Positions 8,156-14,533 of a DNA stretch of 33,999 bases are shown piece after piece. Each line of letters begins with the position of its first letter. Position 1 is the first letter of the stretch. Origin of the DNA: an uncultured Lactobacillaceae bacterium (lineage in GTDB: Bacteria > Bacillota > Bacilli > Lactobacillales > Lactobacillaceae). The notes beneath the pieces were generated by a model. It was not told where the DNA came from and made no database searches. It saw only the letters and a program-made list of their open reading frames with translations. The position numbers and the translations under genes are program-made. The stretch is taken from positions 1-33,999 of the forward strand of contig CALYPJ010000012.1 of assembly GCA_945273735.1 (NCBI GenBank). The letters are read 5' to 3'.

Positions 8156-8184
8156 TTGTGTTATTTGCAGATATAGTATAGAAT
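8156..8184 (+). promoter_or_regulatory. Predicted promoter of a small RNA
   Basis: TTGTGT (8156-8161) and TAGAAT (8179-8184) are separated by 17 bases, directly after the response regulator stop codon. No ORF with a ribosome binding site follows before the terminator at 8368-8399. Confidence 0.5.
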
Positions 8185-8190
8185 ACTAAA

Positions 8191-8399
8191 GTGTAGCAAC
8201 GATTAGTTGTAGGAAGCTTTTATCAACTATAACTTCAAGTTTTGGTCTTTGACCCGTTGGTAAAAGAAATTTCTTCATTAGATAACAGCTACATATTTTT
8301 AAGTAGCAATTTTAGTTGATTTATAACTAACTACTACATGAATTTTTCATAATTTCTCCCCTAATTGAAAGTCGATACAAGCGTCGTATCGACTTTTTG
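8191..8399 (+). ncRNA. Candidate small RNA (~210 nt)
   Basis: A promoter-like pair (8156-8184) and a strong intrinsic terminator (8368-8399) bracket about 210 bases without a plausible ORF. The interval has a stem-forming TAGTTG/CAACTA pair (8204-8209 with 8224-8229) and a C-rich single-stranded stretch CTCCCC near 8357-8362, just before the terminator. Such C-rich stretches in Gram-positive sRNAs often pair with Shine-Dalgarno sequences. Alternatively it is just a long 3' untranslated region of the response regulator mRNA. I do not recognise it as 6S RNA, SRP RNA or tmRNA. Confidence 0.4.
8368..8399 (+). terminator. Intrinsic terminator after the response regulator/sRNA
   Basis: Stem AAAGTCGATAC (8368-8378) pairs perfectly with GTATCGACTTT (8386-8396), with a 7-base loop and a T run. 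Confidence 0.9.
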
Positions 8400-8408
8400 C
8401 TTGCATCA

Positions 8409-8447
8409 AAAAATCTCTTAAGGTAATCCAAACCTTAAGAGATTTTT
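8409..8447 (-). terminator. Bidirectional terminator after the phosphatase pseudogene
   Basis: A perfect 16-bp stem (8409-8424 with 8432-8447) with a 7-base loop. On the minus strand it is followed by a T run and would end the leftward transcript of the pseudogene at 8480-8970. Confidence 0.85.
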
Positions 8448-8456
8448 AAGTTTTTT

Positions 8457-8480
8457 AAAATTAGTAAAATTACTAATTTT
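8457..8480. repeat. Inverted repeat sharing an 18-bp palindrome with the mnmE promoter
   Basis: The central 18 bases ATTAGTAAAATTACTAAT (8460-8477) differ by one base from the palindrome at 4098-4115. It lies at the 3' end of the decayed phosphatase gene, next to its stop codon. It looks like a protein binding site, but no functional promoter is visible here. Confidence 0.5.
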
Positions 8481-8970
8481 TAGAATTCTAAATAAAGATG
8501 TTTAAGTAAATCTTGATCACTTGCCGTAATCTTTAAAATATTTTTAAAGTATTGGCGAACACTACCTGCTAAAACCCCATAGCTTGTAAATTCTAACATT
8601 CAATATAAATAAGCTAAAACGTTTTGATCATTAGTTTCATGAGCATATTGAGCTAGACGTAAAGTTTTAGTCAACATGTAATCGGCAATAATGGTTTTTG
8701 GAGCAACACCTAATAAAGTTAAAACTAAAGCAATTCCGTATCCTATACGATCTTTACTGCTGCAGCATCAATTGAAACTGCAATTTCCTTCTTCTTAGCT
8801 AGTTGTCGAAAATCCTCCTGCACGTGAACCATTAACAGCTTTGACCTTGACCTTTAACTTCATAATAATTTGGTTTGCAAATTATGAGCAGTTGTTAAAT
8901 TTTCATGGGCTTTTACCAAAATTATTTCGCCGAGCAGCACGAACTGCTTCAATACTTTTTGAACATGCAT
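8480..8970 (-). pseudogene. Decayed protein-tyrosine phosphatase (Tyr/Ser phosphatase family)
   Basis: Reading the minus strand from about 8766 gives CCSSKDRIGYGIALVLTLLG, a decayed form of the HCxAGKDRTG active-site loop of bacterial tyrosine phosphatases. It continues with APKTIIADYMLT and, after an in-frame TGA (8600-8602), MLEFTSYGVLAGS to a TAA at 8480. The catalytic loop itself is damaged (stop just before the Cys, Gly to Ser). Upstream of 8770 the frame is broken several times. The start at 8970, preceded by AAGGGGGAG, is only a guess, and the part from 8770 to 8970 has no clear match to the family. A good terminator still follows. The gene is inactive. Confidence 0.75.
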
Positions 8971-9070
8971 CTCCCCCTTAATGAATTACTTGTTCGTTAT
9001 CGTCCATTTAAGCCTTCTTTTTTTATCTAACCCAATTATAAATTACCATTTAGTAACGGATTTTATTACA

Positions 9071-9104
9071 AAAATACCCCCTTTAACTAACTTAAAGGGG
9101 GGTA
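9071..9104 (-). terminator. Terminator of the RpiR-family gene
   Basis: TACCCCCTTTAA (9075-9086) pairs with TTAAAGGGGGGTA (9092-9104). On the minus strand it is followed by TTTTTG, 17 bases after the rpiR-type stop codon. Confidence 0.85.
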
Positions 9105-9120
9105 CGTGTAATCCATTAGA

Positions 9121-9861
9121 TTAATTTATTTTAATTTCTCTATTTAATTGTTTGGCATAAGCTTTGAAAAGTTCATTCATAATTAGCAAAATTGGCATCT
9201 TATCTGTAACGTTGTATTCATCAATTCGCCGATTAGGCGAATAACAAAACAAACTAATATCTGCTAAGTGGGCCAAAGAGTTATCACAAAGGTGAGTTAA
9301 GGTAACTAATTGGTTGTGGCGCTTTTTTACTTCTTGCGCTAAGTCAATCATCTGTTTTTTTTCACCAGATAAACTGATGAGGAAAAACAAAACATCATTT
9401 TCATGTAAAATGATATGTTTTAAATCATTCGGATAATCATAAAAATAACTTTTGTAATCAACCGCATAGAAATTACCAACAATCAAGCGCGTAATATAAG
9501 CCGTTTGTCCCATTGAATAAAAATTTATTCTTTTCGCTTGATTTAATTTATTAATAATCTTCATTAAAGGTAATTCTTGCGCTAATTCCACATTTTTTCT
9601 TAGTTCACAATCATAATTTTTTTTGATTCGTTGTTGAATTCTTTCATTTTTCAAAGAAAGTTTCAATTCAGAATAACCAGAATACCCTAATTTATGACAT
9701 AAACGGGTAATTGTATTAGGAACGGTGTAAAACCTTTTAGCCAAAAAAGTAATTTTAGTATTTTCAATTTCTGATTTATGTTGACTGATATAGGCAACAA
9801 TTTCATCTTCTGTATCCGTAAAATTAGCAGTACGCTTAATGATCCGCTCATCGAAATTCAT
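9121..9861 (-). CDS. MurR/RpiR family transcriptional regulator
   Basis: RpiR-type regulators combine an N-terminal helix-turn-helix with a C-terminal SIS domain that senses sugar phosphates. Here the HTH lies at about residues 1-77 (TKITFLAKRFYTVPNTITRL is the recognition region). The SIS domain is at about 95-215, with the start INFYSMGQTAYITRL and the typical LISLSGEKKQMI loop. The 246-aa length is slightly shorter than usual (about 280). GGGGAG lies upstream of the ATG. The gene is single, leftward, with its own terminator, and borders the oriC repeat field. No sugar gene is adjacent except the dead phosphatase, so its target is not evident. Confidence 0.9.
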   Translation of the reverse strand: MNFDERIIKRTANFTDTEDEIVAYISQHKSEIENTKITFLAKRFYTVPNTITRLCHKLGYSGYSELKLSLKNERIQQRIKKNYDCELRKNVELAQELPLMKIINKLNQAKRINFYSMGQTAYITRLIVGNFYAVDYKSYFYDYPNDLKHIILHENDVLFFLISLSGEKKQMIDLAQEVKKRHNQLVTLTHLCDNSLAHLADISLFCYSPNRRIDEYNVTDKMPILLIMNELFKAYAKQLNREIKIN

Positions 9862-10140
9862 CAGCTCATCTCCCCATCACGTTAATATTTTTTGGTTTAT
9901 TTATTGCTAAAATCGTTTTTTCTAGTAATGCTCTATTCAAAAATAAGATAAAAAAAGTACAATCTCTGGTTTTAATTGCTTCCATTGATTGCTTATTGTT
10001 TTCCCCGATTTTAAAATTCGCTTTGTCTTTACTAAAGGATAAATTAAATTTTTTAATTTTACAAACTCTCTTTATAACCAGTTAATTATAATCTTCTAAA
10101 AATACTTTTTAAATTATTCAACCAGTTTTCCACAAACTTG
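9862..10140. other. AT-rich intergenic region left of the DnaA box field
   Basis: About 280 bases between the rpiR-type start and the first DnaA boxes. It has no ORF with a ribosome binding site. It carries the rpiR leader and otherwise AT-rich sequence. I see no repeat or RNA gene. Confidence 0.5.
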
Positions 10141-10470
10141 TAAAATCCCTAATTATCCCCCCATTTTTTCCACCCTGTGCATAACTTGTGGATAATTAAA
10201 GCTAATTCTATCGGGGTTTTCGAGTTATCCCCCGAAGTTTTCCACAGTTATCCACAAATCCCCAATTGAGGATAACCAGTTATCAACATTGAGGATAATT
10301 TTTAAAAATACACCGAAATCCGGTTAATTAGAGTTTTTAATTATCCACAATTTGGTTGTTAATAATTGAAACATATTTGTAATATTCACAGATTTTTCTA
10401 GCTTGTGGAAAACTTTTTGGTTTATTCTGTGGTTTCTTCTTGAATATCCACAGGCAATTGTGGATAACTA
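10141..10470. other. oriC, DnaA box cluster upstream of dnaA
   Basis: Perfect DnaA boxes (TTATCCACA or its complement) lie at 10187-10195 (minus), 10248-10256 (plus), 10341-10349 (plus) and 10459-10467 (minus). One- or two-mismatch boxes lie at 10153-10161, 10176-10184, 10238-10246, 10267-10275, 10280-10288, 10290-10298, 10404-10412 and 10444-10452. This density, next to dnaA, marks the upstream part of a bipartite Firmicutes origin (compare incA/B of Bacillus subtilis). The boxes next to the dnaA promoter (10487-10514) also allow autoregulation by DnaA. Confidence 0.95.
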
Positions 10471-10486
10471 AAGCACGAATGTTCTT

Positions 10487-10514
10487 TTGACTTTAAATAT
10501 GAGGCAATTAAAAT
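10487..10514 (+). promoter_or_regulatory. dnaA promoter
   Basis: TTGACT (10487-10492) and TAAAAT (10509-10514) with 16-base spacing. The nearest perfect DnaA box ends 19 bases upstream (10459-10467). A hairpin with stem GTCGTT/AACGAC (10525-10530 with 10544-10549) lies in the leader before the AGGGGT ribosome binding site. Confidence 0.7.
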
Positions 10515-10583
10515 GATTCTAGTGGTCGTTAAAGACGCTTTTAAACGACTGAAGAATTCTAATTAATAATTAGGGGTAGATAT

Positions 10584-11921
10584 ATGTCTAAAATCACTGA
10601 TGTTTGGTCGGCGGTAAGTGACGAGTTTAACAGCTCGATGACCAAAGCCAGCTTCGATACGTGGATTAGAACGACGCACCCAGTGGAATATAAAGAGAAC
10701 CAGCTATACTTAGAGGTTCCTTCAATGCTACACAAAGGTTATTGGGAGAATAACTTAGTAGACGAAGTCCAATTAATGGCTAGTAAATTATTGAACAAGC
10801 AAATTCACATTGTGGTAAAAACCACAGATGAGTATGCTAACAGTCAAGCTTTCACTGAAGATGCGGCAGCACCAAAAGTAAAACCACGGCAAGCAAACCA
10901 AGAAACTCATTTAAATGGTAAATACACTTTTGACACTTTTGTTACTGGTAAAGGAAATGAGATGGCCCATGCGGCAAGTCTAGTCGTAGCCGAAAATCCA
11001 GGAGCCACTTATAATCCCCTCCTCATTTATGGTGGTGGGGGATTGGGGAAAACCCATCTAATGGAAGCAATTGGTCACTATGTTTTAGATAACGAGCCGA
11101 ACAAAATTATTAAATATGTAACTAGTGAAACTTTTACTAATGATTTCATCAACTCAATTCGGAGTAATCGTCAAGAGGAATTTCGGCAAACCTACCGCAA
11201 TGTAGACGTCCTCTTGGTCGATGATATTCAGTTCCTTGCCGAAAAAGAAGGGACCCAAGAGGAGTTTTTCCACACCTTCAATACACTCTACAATGATCAA
11301 AAGCAAATTGTTTTAACTTCAGACCGGTTGCCTAATGAAATTGCGAAGCTATCCGATCGCTTAGTCTCCCGCTTTAAGTGGGGATTATCTGTCGATGTTG
11401 CGCCACCAGATTTAGAAACGCGAATCGCAATCTTGCAAAGTAAAGCTCGAGCCGAAAACTTGGAGATATCTGATGAGACTATCGCCTACATTGCTAAGCA
11501 AGTTAGCTCTAACGTTCGTGAACTTGAAGGGACATTAGTTCGAGTGCAAGCTTATAGCGCCATTAAGCGCCGTGATATCACTACTGAATTAGCCATGGAA
11601 GCTCTTGATGGTCTGAAAGTTAACCAGCGAACTGACATTACCGCCAGTAAGATTCAACATAAGGTGGCCGACTTTTATGAAATAACCCCAGCCGACCTCA
11701 TTGGCAAACGACGTAGTAAGACGATTGTCGTACCAAGACAAATTGCGATGTACCTTTGTCGGGAGTTAACTAACGATTCCTTACCGCGAATCGGACAAGA
11801 GTTCGGTGGTAAAGATCATACAACAGTAATGCATGCCATCAATCGCATTCAAGAAGAGATGGAAGGTTCGCAACGATTGCGTGATGAAATTAATCAATTA
11901 AAAAATAAAATTAAAGATTAA
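10584..11921 (+). CDS. dnaA: Chromosomal replication initiator protein DnaA
   Basis: DnaA binds DnaA boxes, forms a helical oligomer and opens the origin. The 445-aa protein has domain I (about 1-80, VWSAVSDEF), a short variable linker (about 83-110), and the AAA+ domain III with Walker A GGGGLGKT at 150-157, Walker B LLVDDIQF and sensor motifs. Domain IV carries the DNA-binding signature GGKDHTTVMHAI. It is complete and normal in length. AGGGGT precedes the ATG. The gene is flanked by DnaA boxes on both sides and transcribed with dnaN 160 bp downstream. Confidence 0.99.
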   Translation: MSKITDVWSAVSDEFNSSMTKASFDTWIRTTHPVEYKENQLYLEVPSMLHKGYWENNLVDEVQLMASKLLNKQIHIVVKTTDEYANSQAFTEDAAAPKVKPRQANQETHLNGKYTFDTFVTGKGNEMAHAASLVVAENPGATYNPLLIYGGGGLGKTHLMEAIGHYVLDNEPNKIIKYVTSETFTNDFINSIRSNRQEEFRQTYRNVDVLLVDDIQFLAEKEGTQEEFFHTFNTLYNDQKQIVLTSDRLPNEIAKLSDRLVSRFKWGLSVDVAPPDLETRIAILQSKARAENLEISDETIAYIAKQVSSNVRELEGTLVRVQAYSAIKRRDITTELAMEALDGLKVNQRTDITASKIQHKVADFYEITPADLIGKRRSKTIVVPRQIAMYLCRELTNDSLPRIGQEFGGKDHTTVMHAINRIQEEMEGSQRLRDEINQLKNKIKD

Positions 11922-11923
11922 CC

Positions 11924-12022
11924 TGTGGATAACTAAGAGTTTTTCCACAAGTTATCCCCCTTTTATCCACAGGTAAAATGTTGATAAATCAATTGTGAAT
12001 AACTTTTTTAACGGAATTCACA
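11924..12022. other. oriC, DnaA box cluster between dnaA and dnaN
   Basis: Perfect boxes lie at 11924-11932 (minus) and 11963-11971 (plus). Related boxes lie at 11941-11949 (TTTTCCACA), 11952-11960 (TTATCCCCC), 11994-12002 (TGTGAATAA) and 12014-12022 (GAATTCACA). The last two, close together, resemble the paired boxes that anchor DnaA next to the unwinding site in Bacillus subtilis (incC). They are followed directly by the GC-containing spacer and DnaA-trio at 12021-12041. Confidence 0.9.
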
Positions 12023-12060
12023 GGACCTACTATTACTTCTAAGCAAAAGCAATAAACCTT
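12021..12060 (+). other. DnaA-trio / DNA unwinding element
   Basis: CAGGAC is followed by CTACTATTACTTCTA, a series of trinucleotides of the DnaA-trio type known from the Bacillus subtilis basal unwinding system, and then by AT-rich sequence up to the dnaN ribosome binding site. Place and order (boxes, short GC stretch, trios, AT-rich DNA) agree with the established model, so strand opening is expected here. Confidence 0.75.
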
Positions 12061-12080
12061 ATTTAATAAAAGAGGAAAAA

Positions 12081-13208
12081 ATGAAATTTAAAATAAAAAG
12101 AAATCTATTTCTAAAACACATCAATCGTGCAAATAAAGGAATTGCCGTTAAAACTCCCCAAGATGTTTTAAGAGGTCTTTACCTGGAAGTATTTGATGAC
12201 CGCATCCAACTAACAGGTTCCAATCAATCTTTAAGAATTGAAACTGAAATTCCCGCTGGTGATGATTTAGAAATAGTTACAACTGGTACCGTAGTGGTAA
12301 ATGCGAAGTTAGTAACTGATATTATTCGCCGAATGGCTAATGAGACCATAAATATTGAGCTTGTTAATCAAAAGATGTTGAGAATTTTTGACGATGATAC
12401 TGAATTTAAAGTCCAAATCGCCGAAAAAAATGATTATCCCCAAGTGCAAGAAGGTAATTTTGAAAATGAATATACCATGGCGACGGAAGTTTTCAGTGAA
12501 GTTCTGCGTAACGTGTTGTTCGCAGTTTCAAAATTGGAAATTCAAATGGTAATGACGGGGGTAAATTTACGTTTTGAAAAAGGCAAAATTTATTTTGTTG
12601 CAACCGATTCCCATCGCTTAAGCCAGCGCATAATTGATGCTCCCGAAGTTAATAGTAGCTTTTCGGTAATCATTCCCGGATCTAACTTGAATGTTTTACT
12701 AGGATTACTCGAAGAAGAAAAAGAAGTGAAAATGGCCGTTAATGATGAATTAGTTCTCTTCTCATTTTCAGATTATCGGTTTTATACCAGGTTAATTAAT
12801 GATAATTATCCCGATACCGATGCCGTATTTCCTAAAGAATTTAATACCGTAGTGAAAGCTGATACCCATGAATGGTTCCAAGCTTTAGAGAGAGCCGCAA
12901 TTATTAGTAGTGGTAATTCTTCCAATATGATAACTTTTAGGATTGATGGAAAAAATAAAAAGGTTATACTAAGTGGTGAGTCTGATCAAGAGGATTCTTA
13001 CAAAGAAGAATTGCCAGTTGCCACTGTTGAAGGTAGTGATCTTACAATTAATTTCAATACTAATTTTATGTTGGATGCTTTAAGAGCTTATGGTGATGGT
13101 CAAACTACGATGCGCTTTACCACTAACAGTGGTGCATTAACTTTAGAAAATGAAAATTTTGAAAAAAGTTTTCTGCAATTGGTAACACCAATCATTACTT
13201 ATGATTGA
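12081..13208 (+). CDS. dnaN: DNA polymerase III subunit beta (sliding clamp)
   Basis: The ring-shaped processivity clamp of the replicative polymerase. The 375-aa length and three-domain layout are normal. Family blocks such as VATDSHRLSQR (about 175-185) and the C-terminal QLVTPI-type end are present. AGAGG lies about eight bases before the ATG. The gene normally precedes yaaA and recF, but here its stop codon is followed only 11 bases later by a tRNA-Pro gene. No promoter for that tRNA is visible in the gap, so the tRNA is probably made from the dnaN transcript. Confidence 0.98.
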   Translation: MKFKIKRNLFLKHINRANKGIAVKTPQDVLRGLYLEVFDDRIQLTGSNQSLRIETEIPAGDDLEIVTTGTVVVNAKLVTDIIRRMANETINIELVNQKMLRIFDDDTEFKVQIAEKNDYPQVQEGNFENEYTMATEVFSEVLRNVLFAVSKLEIQMVMTGVNLRFEKGKIYFVATDSHRLSQRIIDAPEVNSSFSVIIPGSNLNVLLGLLEEEKEVKMAVNDELVLFSFSDYRFYTRLINDNYPDTDAVFPKEFNTVVKADTHEWFQALERAAIISSGNSSNMITFRIDGKNKKVILSGESDQEDSYKEELPVATVEGSDLTINFNTNFMLDALRAYGDGQTTMRFTTNSGALTLENENFEKSFLQLVTPIITYD

Positions 13209-13219
13209 TGTTTTATTGC

Positions 13220-13293
13220 CGGGATGTAGCTCAGTTTGGTAGAGCACCACGTTCGGGACGTGGGGGTCACAGGTTCAAATCCTGCCATCCCGA
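13220..13293 (+). tRNA. tRNA-Pro (anticodon CGG)
   Basis: The 74-nt sequence folds into a complete cloverleaf: acceptor CGGGATG/CATCCCG, D stem GCTC/GAGC, anticodon stem CCACG/CGTGG with loop TTCGGGA (anticodon CGG, codon CCG), T loop TTCAAAT, and discriminator A. The C1-G72 pair, G35/G36 and A73 fit proline identity. CCA is not encoded. The base pair at 49-65 is an A-C mismatch. It lies 11 bases behind dnaN and is followed by a terminator. Confidence 0.95.
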
Positions 13294-13303
13294 TATTTAA
13301 ACT

Positions 13304-13331
13304 ACGAGGAGTTTTGTTCCTCGTTTTTTAA
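13304..13331 (+). terminator. Terminator after tRNA-Pro(CGG)
   Basis: Stem ACGAGGA (13304-13310) pairs with TCCTCGT (13318-13324), with a 7-base loop, followed by TTTTTT. It ends the dnaA/dnaN-tRNA transcript. Confidence 0.9.
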
Positions 13332-13447
13332 TCTTTTAAAATTCTTGAGGAAAAATAAAGAATTATTCTTTGTGGAAAATCATCAGATTAGTTTTTTCCA
13401 TGGTTTAAATCGTCAAAATATGTTAGCATTGACCATGAAGTTTAATT

Positions 13448-13521
13448 CGGGATGTAGCTCAGCTTGGTAGAGCACCACGTTAGGGACGTGGGGGTCACAG
13501 GTTCAAGTCCTGCCATCCCGA
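13448..13521 (+). tRNA. tRNA-Pro (anticodon AGG)
   Basis: A second 74-nt cloverleaf, almost identical to the one at 13220-13293; I see three differences: one in the D loop, one in the T loop and the first anticodon base. The anticodon loop TTAGGGA gives AGG, reading CCU, and also CCC/CCA if A34 is deaminated to inosine. A34 is rare in bacterial tRNAs except tRNA-Arg(ACG). Proline identity elements and the A-C mismatch at 49-65 are as in the first copy. CCA is not encoded. No clear promoter could be assigned in the 117-base spacer after the first terminator. Confidence 0.95.
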
Positions 13522-13530
13522 TAATTTAAA

Positions 13531-13567
13531 TCCCCCTTAGTTTTAGTGAGCTAAGGGGGAATTTTTT
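13531..13567 (+). terminator. Terminator after tRNA-Pro(AGG)
   Basis: Perfect 10-bp stem TCCCCCTTAG/CTAAGGGGGA (13531-13540 with 13551-13560), followed by ATTTTTT. Confidence 0.92.
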
Positions 13568-14484
13568 ATGTCCAATTGCTACTGTAAAAAATTAGTTAAA
13601 ATGGTTGGAATAATTCTCGCAAGTCATGGTCAATTTGCTGCTGGTTGTTAGGTAAAGAAAAATGAATTCAAAAAGTCCTTACTACCTTTTACTTTTTTTA
13701 AATTAATATAATTATACGGAGAATAATATTGTCTCCCTTTTTTTAAGCCAATTGTTATTAATTTTTATTTTTTTATTTGCTAAAGAAATTTTTTTCAAAT
13801 ACTTTGACGAATAAATTACTGATCTTTTCATTTTTGTTAATTAGTGAGGTAAAGTTGATAAGGTCATGGGTTGTAGTTAAAATGTTAATAGTAATTAAAA
13901 GTAATTGTTTATGTAATGAAAAAAATAATTTTATCAAATATTTTCACTTAAAAAGTAAAAATTTTCATTCAAAAAGATAAATAATAATTTAATTAAAAAC
14001 TATTACTGAAAAAAATAAGTTTCAAAAATAAAGGATTAAGCCTTGTGATCAAAGGATTTAAAACCTGCGATTAAAAGTTCATAAGAAAAAAAAGTTCAGC
14101 CCTCTTTACAAGAAAGCGTTATCATGATATCTTAAAGACGTACCACATGGTACTAAAATATAATTAATTTTGCCCGAGATTAAACATGTATTTTATACTA
14201 ACTTTTGTTAGTAAATTAAATTGTTTGTTTAGAGAGTTGTTAATGATTAACGTTTTCTTTAAACTGGTGATCATTATTAACGCATTTTGTTAAAACCTTG
14301 TCCTCCTAATACAAGTCAATAATAATTTTGTTAAGTACGATCTCCAATCATCGGGCAATTTTTAACCGTTAATTACCAATTTAGTAATTATTATTTATTT
14401 TGAATGTCATTAGGATTAATTTAAGGATTAATGTTAGTGGCTTTTTTTGTAAGCTTTTGTAGTGAGAAGACGAAAGGAGATTAA
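13568..14484. other. Long AT-rich intergenic region before the GH31 gene
   Basis: About 920 bases without a convincing gene. A 67-codon ORF at 13777 lacks a ribosome binding site and has low-complexity content. A cre-like sequence AGAAAGCGTTATCA (14111-14124, one mismatch to the CcpA consensus) is present. A possible promoter TTGCCC-18-TATACT lies at 14170-14199, and a 13-bp palindrome GTTAATGATTAAC at 14239-14251. These may control the GH31 gene. Confidence 0.5.
14111..14124 (+). promoter_or_regulatory. Candidate cre (CcpA) site upstream of GH31 gene
   Basis: AGAAAGCGTTATCA differs in one base from the consensus TGWAANCGNTNNCW. It lies 46 bases upstream of a possible promoter (14170-14199). 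Carbon catabolite control of a glycosidase would be expected, but the evidence is one motif. Confidence 0.35.
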
Positions 14485-14524
14485 ATGCCAATAGTTATTA
14501 ATAATTTTTAACGGATATTGGCAT
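14485..14524 (+). promoter_or_regulatory. Leader hairpin with 8-codon ORF before the GH31 gene
   Basis: The only strong ribosome binding site here (AAAGGAG, 14474-14480) precedes an ATG at 14485 that opens an eight-codon ORF (MPIVINNF, stop at 14509-14511). ATGCCAATA (14485-14493) is repeated in inverted form as TATTGGCAT (14516-14524). The GH31 ATG at 14534 follows ten bases later and has no ribosome binding site of its own. This suggests coupling of GH31 translation to the leader peptide or to the hairpin. Confidence 0.45.
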
Positions 14525-14533
14525 GATTAATTG

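Noticed and set aside
8191-8399. 6S RNA at the sRNA candidate
   Set aside because: The 5' and 3' ends do not pair to form the long closing stem of 6S RNA; the 3' end forms a terminator instead.
13777-13980. 67-codon ORF in the gap before GH31
   Set aside because: Low-complexity AT-rich content, no ribosome binding site, no similarity to known families by eye.
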